From Spirochaetota bacterium (lineage in GTDB: Bacteria; Spirochaetota; Spirochaetia; Treponematales; Breznakiellaceae), in assembly GCA_023406985.1 (NCBI GenBank), contig JAEXTK010000115.1, forward strand, positions 1 to 15,779: a DNA stretch of 15,779 bases. The letters are read 5' to 3'. Below the pieces are notes generated by a model. It was given only the letters and a program-made list of their open reading frames with translations. It made no database searches and was not told the origin of the DNA. Position 1 is the stretch's first letter, and each line of letters begins with the position of its first letter. Below, one piece after another: positions 5,581 to 10,825 of this stretch. The translations under genes and the position numbers were made by a program.

Positions 5581-7344
5581 TCATTCGATATCGAGGCCGC
5601 GTTCCAGCCTCAGGGCGGCCCAGCCGCCCGATACGTTCTTCACGTCGCCGAAGCCCCGTTGCAGGAGCGTCCGGCCGGCGATGTGTCCTTCGAAGCCCCC
5701 CACGGAGACGATCCGGATGGGCCGGTCGCGGGGGAGTTCGTCCAAGCGGTCGCGGAGCTCGTCCACCGGCACGTGGACGGCGTCGGCGACGTGGCCCTTG
5801 GCGAATTCGCCGTAGGAGCGCACGTCCAGGACGAAGGGTCGAGCGGCGCCTTTCCGGCCCGCGCCGAGGGAGGCGACGAGGTCGGCCGCCGACTCCAGCG
5901 GTCCGTAGCCCGAGCGGGCGTTGGACGCGACGAAGGCCGCCATATTGAGCGGGTCGTTCGCCGAGGAGTACGGCGGCGCGTAGGCGAAGTCGAGTTCGGC
6001 GAGGTCCTCCACGGAGAGCCGCGCCTGCAGGGCGACCGCCGCCGCGTCGATGCGCTTCTCCGCGCCCTCGGCCGCGTACGCCTGGGCGCCGAGGAGGCGG
6101 CCGTCCGCCCGATCGTAGACGAGGGTCAGGAGCACGTCCGCGGCTCCGGGATAGTAGCTCGCGTGGCTCCCCTTGAGGATGGTGGCTTCGGCCGCGTCCA
6201 ATCCCGCCTTCCGCGCCGCGGCCAGGGACAGACCCGTCATCGCGGCCGTCTCGTCGAAGATCTTCACCACCGAGGTTCCGGCCGCGCCGCGGTAGCGCAT
6301 CGGGGCGGGGCCGGCGGCAGCGCCGACGAGGGCCGCGCCGACGAGGGCCGCGACGGCGGGGGCAGCCTCGGCTGGCGCTGATGCCGCGGCCAGGGCCGCG
6401 ACGGCGTTCGTCGCGGCGATGCGGCCTTGGCGGTTCGCGGGCCCCGCGAGGGGAATGCGGACCTTGGCTCCGCTCGCCTTGGAAACGACTTCCGCCATAT
6501 CGCCGGCCGCCCAGATGGCGGGATCTTCCGTCCGCAGGTACTCGTCCACCGCCACGGCGCCGGAAGCGCCGAGCGCGAGGCCGGCCCGCTTCGCGAGTTC
6601 CGTGTTCGGCCGGACGCCGACCGAGAGCAGCACGAGGTCGGCGTCCACCGAGCTCCCGTCGTCCAAGACCACCCGCTCCCCCTCGATCGCCGATACGGCG
6701 CGCTTCACGAGCACGCGGGCTCCCGCCCGCTCGAACCGTTCCGCGATCCGCGTCCCGTAGAGGGCGTCCATGGGCGGCATGAGGTGATCGGAGAGTTCCA
6801 CGATAGTCACGGAAAGGCCGCGCTCCACGAAGGCCTCCGCGACCTCCAGGCCGATGAAGCCTCCGCCCACCACGACGGCATTTTTCGGCTTCCGCTCGGC
6901 GATGAATTTCTGGATGGCGTCCATGTCGGGGATGGTCCACAGCTTGAACACGTGCGGCGCGTCCGCGCCCGGAAGCGGCGGTACGATGGGCGTACCCCCC
7001 TGCGCCAGGATGAGGGCGTCGTAGGGGATCTCGCGCTCGCCGGACTCTTGGCGCACGCGCAGCGTCTTGGCCGCCCGGTCGATGGCGACCGCCTCGGTCT
7101 TAAGCGACACGTTCACCCGGTAGCGGCTGAAGAAGCCTTCGGGCGTCTGGAGGAGCAATTTGCTCCGCTTCTCGATCGCTCCCGAGATATGGTACGGAAG
7201 GCCGCAGTTCGCGAAGGAGACGTAGGGCCCCTTCTCCACGATGGTTATCTCCGCGGTCTCATCCAACCTTCTGGCCCGCGCGGCCGCCGTGGCCCCCGCG
7301 GCGACGCCGCCGACGATCACGATGCGTTGTTTTCCTTCCCCCAT
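5581..7344 (-). CDS. CoA-disulfide reductase with a degenerate fused rhodanese domain
   Basis: FAD- and NAD(P)H-dependent reductase of the CoADR-rhodanese type, which reduces CoA disulfides, CoA persulfides or polysulfide through one active cysteine. Order of domains in 587 residues: FAD site IVIVGGVAAGATAAARARR (8-26); redox Cys47 in SFANCGLPYHISG; NAD(P)H site VVVGGGFIGLEVAEAF (157-172); second FAD motif IWAAGDMAE (277-285); an Ala-rich insertion at about 314-349; dimerisation domain with YAPPYSSANDPLN (455-467); rhodanese domain from about 503. In that last domain the loop reads IVSVGGFEGH: Ser547 stands where the catalytic cysteine belongs and Glu552 where the arginine belongs, so it should not transfer sulfur. 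The start at 7344 has a strong GGGAGGA site and a consensus promoter. It is first gene of an operon with the 92-residue rhodanese. Confidence 0.93.
   Translation of the reverse strand: MGEGKQRIVIVGGVAAGATAAARARRLDETAEITIVEKGPYVSFANCGLPYHISGAIEKRSKLLLQTPEGFFSRYRVNVSLKTEAVAIDRAAKTLRVRQESGEREIPYDALILAQGGTPIVPPLPGADAPHVFKLWTIPDMDAIQKFIAERKPKNAVVVGGGFIGLEVAEAFVERGLSVTIVELSDHLMPPMDALYGTRIAERFERAGARVLVKRAVSAIEGERVVLDDGSSVDADLVLLSVGVRPNTELAKRAGLALGASGAVAVDEYLRTEDPAIWAAGDMAEVVSKASGAKVRIPLAGPANRQGRIAATNAVAALAAASAPAEAAPAVAALVGAALVGAAAGPAPMRYRGAAGTSVVKIFDETAAMTGLSLAAARKAGLDAAEATILKGSHASYYPGAADVLLTLVYDRADGRLLGAQAYAAEGAEKRIDAAAVALQARLSVEDLAELDFAYAPPYSSANDPLNMAAFVASNARSGYGPLESAADLVASLGAGRKGAARPFVLDVRSYGEFAKGHVADAVHVPVDELRDRLDELPRDRPIRIVSVGGFEGHIAGRTLLQRGFGDVKNVSGGWAALRLERGLDIE
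6320..6349. repeat. 15-bp tandem duplication inside the CoA-disulfide reductase gene
   Basis: Two perfect back-to-back copies of a 15-base unit (6320-6334 and 6335-6349) encode the doubled ALVGA segment in the Ala-rich insertion of the reductase. The unit length keeps the frame. A diverged partial third copy (GCGACGGCG) follows. Confidence 0.85.
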
Positions 7345-7370
7345 GAGATCCTCCCATTAAGTATAATTTT

Positions 7371-7399
7371 ATTATATGCAACTTTTGTTATATAGTCAA
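7371..7399 (-). promoter_or_regulatory. Consensus sigma-70 promoter of the CoA-disulfide reductase operon
   Basis: On the minus strand TTGACT (plus 7394-7399) is followed by a 17-base spacer and TATAAT (plus 7371-7376), near-perfect boxes at ideal spacing. Transcription would start around 7364, about 20 bases before the ATG. It is one of the few AT-rich spots in the window. Confidence 0.8.
7373..7394. promoter_or_regulatory. Candidate operator: inverted repeat within the promoter spacer
   Basis: TATAT-GC-AAC, TTTT, GTT-ATATA forms an inverted repeat of eight paired bases per arm with a 2-base bulge in one arm. It fills exactly the space between the -35 and -10 boxes of the reductase promoter. 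A protein bound here would block that promoter, and could also affect a weak plus-strand TATAGT (7391-7396) that might serve the divergent thioredoxin-like gene. No regulator gene adjoins it. Confidence 0.4.
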
Positions 7400-7448
7400 T
7401 CCTTAAATACGTCGAATTCATCCTTTTCGATGGAGGGCGGGGCGTTGA

Positions 7449-7467
7449 CCTCCGCCCGCTCCGGAGG
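7449..7467 (+). promoter_or_regulatory. Hairpin sequestering the ribosome site of the thioredoxin-like gene
   Basis: CCTCCG (7449-7454), a 7-base loop, then CGGAGG (7462-7467). The right arm is the only Shine-Dalgarno sequence for the ATG at 7481, so the site is self-paired in the mRNA. The spacing to the ATG (about 13 bases) is also long. Confidence 0.45.
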
Positions 7468-7480
7468 GCATCATGCGGCC

Positions 7481-7810
7481 ATGCATGCGATCGAGATATT
7501 CGGATTCGCCGACCGGGAAATTTGTTCGGGGTGCGAGGGAGAGTGCGGCGCGGGGACCTGCGAACCGGGGGCCAAGGTGGCCACTCGCGCGCTCGTGAAA
7601 GAGTTCGAGGGCTTGCTCGCCTCGTCGGGCCTGGATGCGCGGGCCGCCTTCTACGAGGCGACCGACGAGAACTTGGAGCGCAACGCGGACGTGAAGAAGG
7701 TGCTTTCCATGGCGGACTTGAGCCCCGCCATCACCCTTGACGGTAAGCTCCTCTTCTTCGGGGGCTTCTCGCCGGAAGGGCTCGTGGCGGAGATCGCGAA
7801 ACGGCTTTGA
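7481..7810 (+). CDS. Cysteine-rich thioredoxin-fold protein
   Basis: A 109-residue cytoplasmic protein that I can place only at the fold level. It opens with the strand HAIEIFGFA, then a cluster of four cysteines (Cys15, 18, 22 and 27; spacing C-x2-C-x3-C-x4-C) where thioredoxins carry CxxC. A long helix follows, then a second strand (ARAAFYEAT), and the LSPAITLDGKLLFFGGF segment in which Pro82 sits like the cis-proline of thioredoxins. The layout resembles the small thioredoxin_3/MTH895-like redox proteins but with two extra cysteines, which could bind a metal or form two disulfides. The frame is open back to 7376, but the fold begins at 7481. It diverges from the CoA-disulfide reductase and probably shares its thiol-related role. 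It converges on the SUMF1-fold gene with 13 bases between. Confidence 0.75.
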   Translation: MHAIEIFGFADREICSGCEGECGAGTCEPGAKVATRALVKEFEGLLASSGLDARAAFYEATDENLERNADVKKVLSMADLSPAITLDGKLLFFGGFSPEGLVAEIAKRL

Positions 7811-7823
7811 GGGAGGGGAGAGG

Positions 7824-8792
7824 TCAGCGCGGAGGCTGGTCTTCCGGCGCGGAGAGGATGTCGAAGAGGTCGAGGCCCAAGCCCGAGGGCAGGCCGCGGG
7901 AGAAGCGCTCGGCCGCGACCTGATCCGCGGGAGCGTCGGCGGCGACGTCCGGAGCGACGATCTCCGCGTTCCGCGCGAGACGGAATCCGACCGAATTCAC
8001 CTTGAACGTGGGCGCGTTCCAATACCGGTACGTCGCGCGCAGCAGGTGCGCGGGCGTGAACCACGCGCCGCCCCGCAAGACCCGCTGTCCGGTACCCCGT
8101 TCCACGCCGCCGAAGTCCACGACTTCCGCGCGGGGGTATTCGCCGTACCAGTCCCAGCACCATTCCCACACGTTGCCGCTCATGTCGTAGAGGCCCAGCT
8201 CGTTCGGCGCCTTCCGCGCCACCGGCTGGGTCGTCTTGCCGCTGTTCTGGTCGAACCAGGCCACCGCGTCGGCCACCGTTCCGCCCGCGAAGGGCGAGCG
8301 CTTGAGCGGCTCGTCCGCTATCGCCGCGATCCGGCCGCCGCGGGCGGCGTACTCCCATTCGGCCTCCGTGGGCAAGCGGTACCCGTTCGCGGCGCGATTC
8401 CAAGTGACCTCGGCGCCCGCGATCGCGTAGGCGCTCTCGAGCCCTTCGCGTTCGCTGAGCGCGTTGCAGAAACGCACCGCGTCCATCCAGCTCACGAACT
8501 CCACGGGACGGTCATCGCCGCGGAATTTCGAAGGGTTGGAACCCATGACCGCGGTCCAGAGTTTCTGCGGGGTCTCCGTCTCGGCGATGAGGAAGGAAGA
8601 GAGGGTCGCGGCATGCACCCGCTCGTTGGCCGCGTACTGGGCTTCGGCGCTCCCCTGCAGGAAGGTTCCGCCCTCCGCGAGGACCATGCGCGGGATACCG
8701 GGGGTGGAGGCGGCCGCCGCCGGCATCGCCGTCAGCGCCGCAGCCAACAAGAAGATTCCCGACTTCAACGACACGACCCTAGAGATCGCCAC
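7824..8792 (-). CDS. Exported SUMF1-fold protein without the FGE cysteines
   Basis: A secreted protein of the sulfatase-modifying-factor (formylglycine-generating enzyme) fold, 322 residues if the GTG at 8792 is used. A Sec signal peptide (about residues 8-29) ends in AMPAAAAS. Fold signatures are GSNPSKF, PVEFVSWMDAVRFCNALSE, GYRLPTEAEWEYAARGG (137-153), NELGLYDMSGNVWEWCWDW (197-215), RVLRGGAWF and SVGFRLAR. In true FGEs the segment after RGG holds two catalytic cysteines; here it is AWFTPAHLLRATYRY with none, so it should not make formylglycine. A roughly 45-residue acidic tail follows the domain. The start is uncertain: GTG at 8792 overlaps the clpP stop by 14 bases and has no ribosome site, while GTG at 8774 or TTG at 8768 just past that stop are alternatives. 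Cotranscription with clpP is likely. Role unknown, perhaps carbohydrate or ligand binding outside the cytoplasm. Confidence 0.88.
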   Translation of the reverse strand: MAISRVVSLKSGIFLLAAALTAMPAAAASTPGIPRMVLAEGGTFLQGSAEAQYAANERVHAATLSSFLIAETETPQKLWTAVMGSNPSKFRGDDRPVEFVSWMDAVRFCNALSEREGLESAYAIAGAEVTWNRAANGYRLPTEAEWEYAARGGRIAAIADEPLKRSPFAGGTVADAVAWFDQNSGKTTQPVARKAPNELGLYDMSGNVWEWCWDWYGEYPRAEVVDFGGVERGTGQRVLRGGAWFTPAHLLRATYRYWNAPTFKVNSVGFRLARNAEIVAPDVAADAPADQVAAERFSRGLPSGLGLDLFDILSAPEDQPPR

Positions 8793-9402
8793 GGCGCGTG
8801 ACCACGCGGGAAATGAGGCCGTACTTGACCGCTTCCTCGGCGTTCATCCAGAAATCGCGGTCGGTATCCTTTTCCACCTGCGCGAACGGAACGCCGGTTT
8901 CGTCGGCGATCAGTTGGTTGATCTTGCCGCGGAGCTTCTCCAGCTCGCGCGCGTGGATCTCGATGTCGGTCGCGACGCCGCGGATGCCGGAGAGCGGCTG
9001 GTGGATGAGGTAGTGGCTGTTCGGTAAGCCGATGCGCCGCTCCTTGGGAGCGGCCAGCAGGATGAGGGCCGCGGCGCTCGCCACGAGTCCCATGCCGACG
9101 GTCCAGACCGGGGGTTTCACGAAACGGATCATGTCGAAGATGGCGTAGCCCGCGTCCGCGTCGCCGCCGGGGGAGTCGATGAAGATCCGGATGGGGTCGT
9201 CCCCCATGTCCTCCAGAAGCAGGAGCTGGCGCACCGTCCGCTCGGACAGGTTCTTGTCGATCTCGCCCGAGAGCAGGATGGTCCGCGTCTTCAGCATCTT
9301 GGAGATCAGCGGATCGGGGCCCTCCGACTTATGTTCTTCTTCGCGCTCCTCTTCCCCCTCCTCTTCGCCGAGTCGGAAACGGGGGTCGTCGAGTCGATTC
9401 AT
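8779..9402 (-). CDS. clpP: ClpP-family serine peptidase with acidic N-terminus
   Basis: Proteolytic subunit of a Clp-type protease, a barrel that degrades proteins fed by a ClpX or ClpA-type ATPase. With the start at 9402 it has 207 residues. The catalytic triad is intact by alignment: Ser109 in GLVASAAAL, His134 in LIHQP and Asp183 in DTDRDFW. DSPGGDADAG (76-85), PNSHYLIHQPLSG and ATDIEIHARE are classic. Two oddities: the serine is followed by Ala-Ala instead of the usual Met-Gly, and the N-terminus carries GEEEGEEEREEEHKSEG (12-28) where normal ClpP has the short axial loop that contacts the ATPase. No clpX is adjacent, so this may be a second, specialised ClpP. The ATG at 9402 has AGGAG at 8-base spacing and a good promoter upstream. 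The exported SUMF1-fold gene follows with an overlap. Confidence 0.92.
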   Translation of the reverse strand: MNRLDDPRFRLGEEEGEEEREEEHKSEGPDPLISKMLKTRTILLSGEIDKNLSERTVRQLLLLEDMGDDPIRIFIDSPGGDADAGYAIFDMIRFVKPPVWTVGMGLVASAAALILLAAPKERRIGLPNSHYLIHQPLSGIRGVATDIEIHARELEKLRGKINQLIADETGVPFAQVEKDTDRDFWMNAEEAVKYGLISRVVTRRGDL

Positions 9403-9472
9403 AGGTTGTGCTCCTGTGGATGGCGGCCTAACTTCAAGTAAAACGGTTAAAACTGCCGCGAGGGTTTTCATC

Positions 9473-9501
9473 AATATACGTTTGTGGGGGCGGGGCGTCA
9501 A
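9473..9501 (-). promoter_or_regulatory. Sigma-70 promoter of clpP
   Basis: Minus-strand TTGACG (plus 9496-9501), 17-base spacer, TATATT (plus 9473-9478). Transcription would begin near 9466, leaving a leader of about 64 bases before the ATG at 9402. It lies directly behind the terminator of the LUD gene, so clpP is an independent unit. Confidence 0.7.
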
Positions 9502-9510
9502 TAAACTACT

Positions 9511-9543
9511 CGGGGGGCGCACGGTCCTCCGTGGCGCCCCCCG
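9511..9543 (-). terminator. Terminator hairpin after the LUD-domain gene
   Basis: A 14-bp GC-rich stem with one bulged base and a TCCT loop (left arm 9511-9524, right arm 9529-9543), 12 bases past the LUD stop. On the minus strand it is followed by AGTAGTTTATT, a modest T-rich tail, and then the clpP promoter. Confidence 0.7.
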
Positions 9544-9555
9544 CATTCTTCATTC

Positions 9556-10179
9556 TTAGAAGCCGAGGGCTTCCTTCACGAGCACGACCTTGATGCGGCC
9601 GGCCTGGTTCTCGCCGTTGATGACGAGGAGCTTGTTCGCCCGGCTGTTGAAGGTCTCGGGGAGGCCGTAGGCCGCGCGGGCGCGGGCGCTCTCCAGGGGC
9701 ACGACGCGCTCCTCCAGGCGCTTGAAGGCTTCTGACAGGTCCTTCACCACCTTGTTCACGCCGACCACGAAGATCGCGGTGCCGGCGCCGTACGCGTAGG
9801 CGGGGAGTTGGCTACCCGTAAGCGAGGCCACGACGAGCGAGCCTTCCTCGGTGACCGCGTGGACCGAGCCGACGGAGAAGTCGGGGCCCGCGCCGAGTTT
9901 GCGCATCGCGCTCCCCTGCGTTCCCGGGTCCATCGAAACGAGCTTCTTCTTTACGGAGTCGTAGGTACCGCTCTCGTTGAGGATAGCGCCGAGCCCGATG
10001 GAGTCCACCGTGGCCGAAGCCGCCGTGAAGACCTCCGAGCCCGCGGCGATCAACGTCCGCACCGTGGCCACGGCCTCGGCGCCGTTTTCCACCACATATA
10101 CCTCAAGACCGTTGCCGGTCAGGGCCTTCCGTACGCGCTCGATCGTTGCAGCATCGGGGATGTCGTTCCAGGATCGCAT
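9556..10179 (-). CDS. LUD-domain (LutC/YkgG-like) protein
   Basis: A 207-residue single-domain cytoplasmic protein of the LUD family (formerly DUF162), the family of lactate-utilisation proteins LutB and LutC. Visible features are the N-terminal helix ATIERVRKALTGNGLEVYVV, the ENGAEAVATVRTLIAAGSEVFTAASATV segment (split by the loop near residue 47), TEEGSLVVASLTGSQLPAYA and GTAIFVVGVNKVV, which form the beta-rich core, and a C-terminal strand IKVVLVKEALGF. It has no iron-sulfur cysteines and no lutA or lutB neighbour, so a role in lactate oxidation is not supported. Many solitary LUD proteins are uncharacterised. The ATG at 10179 has AAGGAG six bases upstream (plus 10186-10191). An upstream in-frame ATG at 10233 would run through a strong hairpin and is rejected. 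It is divergent from an HxlR-type regulator that probably controls it, and ends in a strong terminator. Confidence 0.88.
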   Translation of the reverse strand: MRSWNDIPDAATIERVRKALTGNGLEVYVVENGAEAVATVRTLIAAGSEVFTAASATVDSIGLGAILNESGTYDSVKKKLVSMDPGTQGSAMRKLGAGPDFSVGSVHAVTEEGSLVVASLTGSQLPAYAYGAGTAIFVVGVNKVVKDLSEAFKRLEERVVPLESARARAAYGLPETFNSRANKLLVINGENQAGRIKVVLVKEALGF

Positions 10180-10207
10180 GTTCCGCTCCTTGGCGAAGGG
10201 TATTTTT

Positions 10208-10226
10208 CGCCGGGCCAGGCCCGGCG
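10208..10226. other. 19-base GC palindrome in the LUD leader
   Basis: CGCCGGGCC, A, GGCCCGGCG: a perfect 9-bp palindrome with one central base, flanked by TTTTT on the left and TTTT on the right. Read on the plus strand it resembles a terminator; read on the minus strand it is a hairpin in the LUD mRNA leader, 17 bases before the ribosome site. It could insulate the divergent pair or control LUD expression. Confidence 0.6.
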
Positions 10227-10237
10227 TTTTCATTAGG

Positions 10238-10250
10238 TTACTATTAGTAA
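10238..10250. promoter_or_regulatory. Candidate HxlR-type operator TTACTATTAGTAA
   Basis: A perfect 13-bp palindrome, TTACTA-T-TAGTAA, near the middle of the divergent LUD/HxlR gap. The TACT...AGTA half-sites are like those described, as I recall, for the Bacillus HxlR-family regulators YodB and CatR. This suggests autoregulation and control of the LUD gene by the neighbouring regulator. Confidence 0.6.
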
Positions 10251-10264
10251 GTTAGTGATGAATA

Positions 10265-10293
10265 TTTACGAAGGCAAGAGAATAGTTTATTAT
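10265..10293 (+). promoter_or_regulatory. Candidate promoter of the HxlR-type regulator gene
   Basis: TTTACG (10265-10270), 17-base spacer, TATTAT (10288-10293). Transcription would start at about 10300, the A of the ATG, giving a leaderless mRNA; that would explain why no ribosome site is visible. The boxes are only moderate matches. Confidence 0.4.
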
Positions 10294-10299
10294 TTCACT

Positions 10300-10800
10300 A
10301 TGAATACGCGGAAAGAGACCGCGGCGAAGCTCTGTCCCTCAGTGGAAGCCGCCTTCGGACTCTTGGGCAAGAAATGGACGGGACTCATCATCCACAGCCT
10401 GCTGGAGAAGGACCGCTACTTCTGCGAATTGGAGGAGGCCATCCCGGCCCTGAGCGCGCGGGTGCTCACCCTGCGCATGCGGGAGCTGGAGCGCGAGGGC
10501 CTCGTCACGCGGAGCGTCACCGCGCACAGCCCGGTGCGCGTGAGCTATGCCCTCACCCCCAAAGGCAGGGCCCTCGGCCCCGTACTCGACGGCATCGCGG
10601 ACTGGGCCTACGCGTGGATCGGCGCGGCCGGCTCCGACGGCGAGGCCGCCGGAGCGGACGACGGCTCTGACGGCGTAGCAGCCGGAGCGGACGACGGCGC
10701 CGCCGCCGCCCCAAGCCCCGCCGGTGCAGCGGCCGGCGCCGCCGCAGGCCCCGCCGGTGCAGCTGTCGCCTCGGCCGCGGCCGTCACGGCGGAGGCCTGA
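10300..10800 (+). CDS. HxlR-family winged-helix regulator with a repetitive tail
   Basis: DNA-binding transcription factor of the HxlR (MarR-like) family, several of which sense thiol-reactive compounds through an N-terminal cysteine. From the ATG at 10300 it has 166 residues. The core (1-108) shows KLCPSVEAAFGLLGKKWTGL with Cys12 at the position of the sensing cysteine, the recognition-helix region IPALSARVLTLRMRELEREG, and the wing VRVSYALTPKGRALGP. A second cysteine is Cys41. Normal family members end about here. This one continues with about 56 residues of Ala/Gly/Asp then Ala/Pro/Gly low-complexity sequence encoded by 33-bp repeats. ATG at 10258 would add 14 residues. It diverges from the LUD gene, with a palindromic operator between, and converges on the GH43 gene. 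Control of LUD and itself is the likely job. Confidence 0.9.
   Translation: MNTRKETAAKLCPSVEAAFGLLGKKWTGLIIHSLLEKDRYFCELEEAIPALSARVLTLRMRELEREGLVTRSVTAHSPVRVSYALTPKGRALGPVLDGIADWAYAWIGAAGSDGEAAGADDGSDGVAAGADDGAAAAPSPAGAAAGAAAGPAGAAVASAAAVTAEA
10648..10779 (+). repeat. 33-bp imperfect repeats encoding the HxlR tail
   Basis: Two pairs of repeats share a period of 33 bases (11 codons). An 18-base block is identical at 10648-10665 and 10681-10698, and a 16-base block is identical at 10715-10730 and 10748-10763. The first pair encodes AAGADDG-type units, the second AGAA-type units. The equal period suggests one repeat family that has diverged. Confidence 0.8.
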
Positions 10801-10825
10801 GAGCCGCCGCAGCGCCGGAGGCGCC

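Noticed and set aside
7824..8792. True formylglycine-generating enzyme with a sulfatase partner
   Set aside because: The two catalytic cysteines are missing and no sulfatase gene is present.
9403..9471. An upstream ATG for clpP at 9471 giving a hydrophobic, signal-peptide-like N-terminus (MKTLAAVLTVLLEV)
   Set aside because: The -10 box lies 2 bases before that ATG, so the transcript would start inside or after it, and the strong AGGAG site points to 9402.
9556..10179. Part of a lutABC lactate oxidation operon
   Set aside because: No lutA or lutB gene is adjacent, the gene is alone on its transcript and it has no iron-sulfur motif.
10180..10233. An upstream start at 10233 for the LUD protein
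   Set aside because: It would translate through the 19-base palindrome and lacks a ribosome site, while 10179 has AAGGAG at ideal spacing.
10282..10301. ATAGT and ACTAT as a second operator around the HxlR start
   Set aside because: The arms are only 5 bases, the 10-base gap is unlike the first site and the half-sites face the opposite way.
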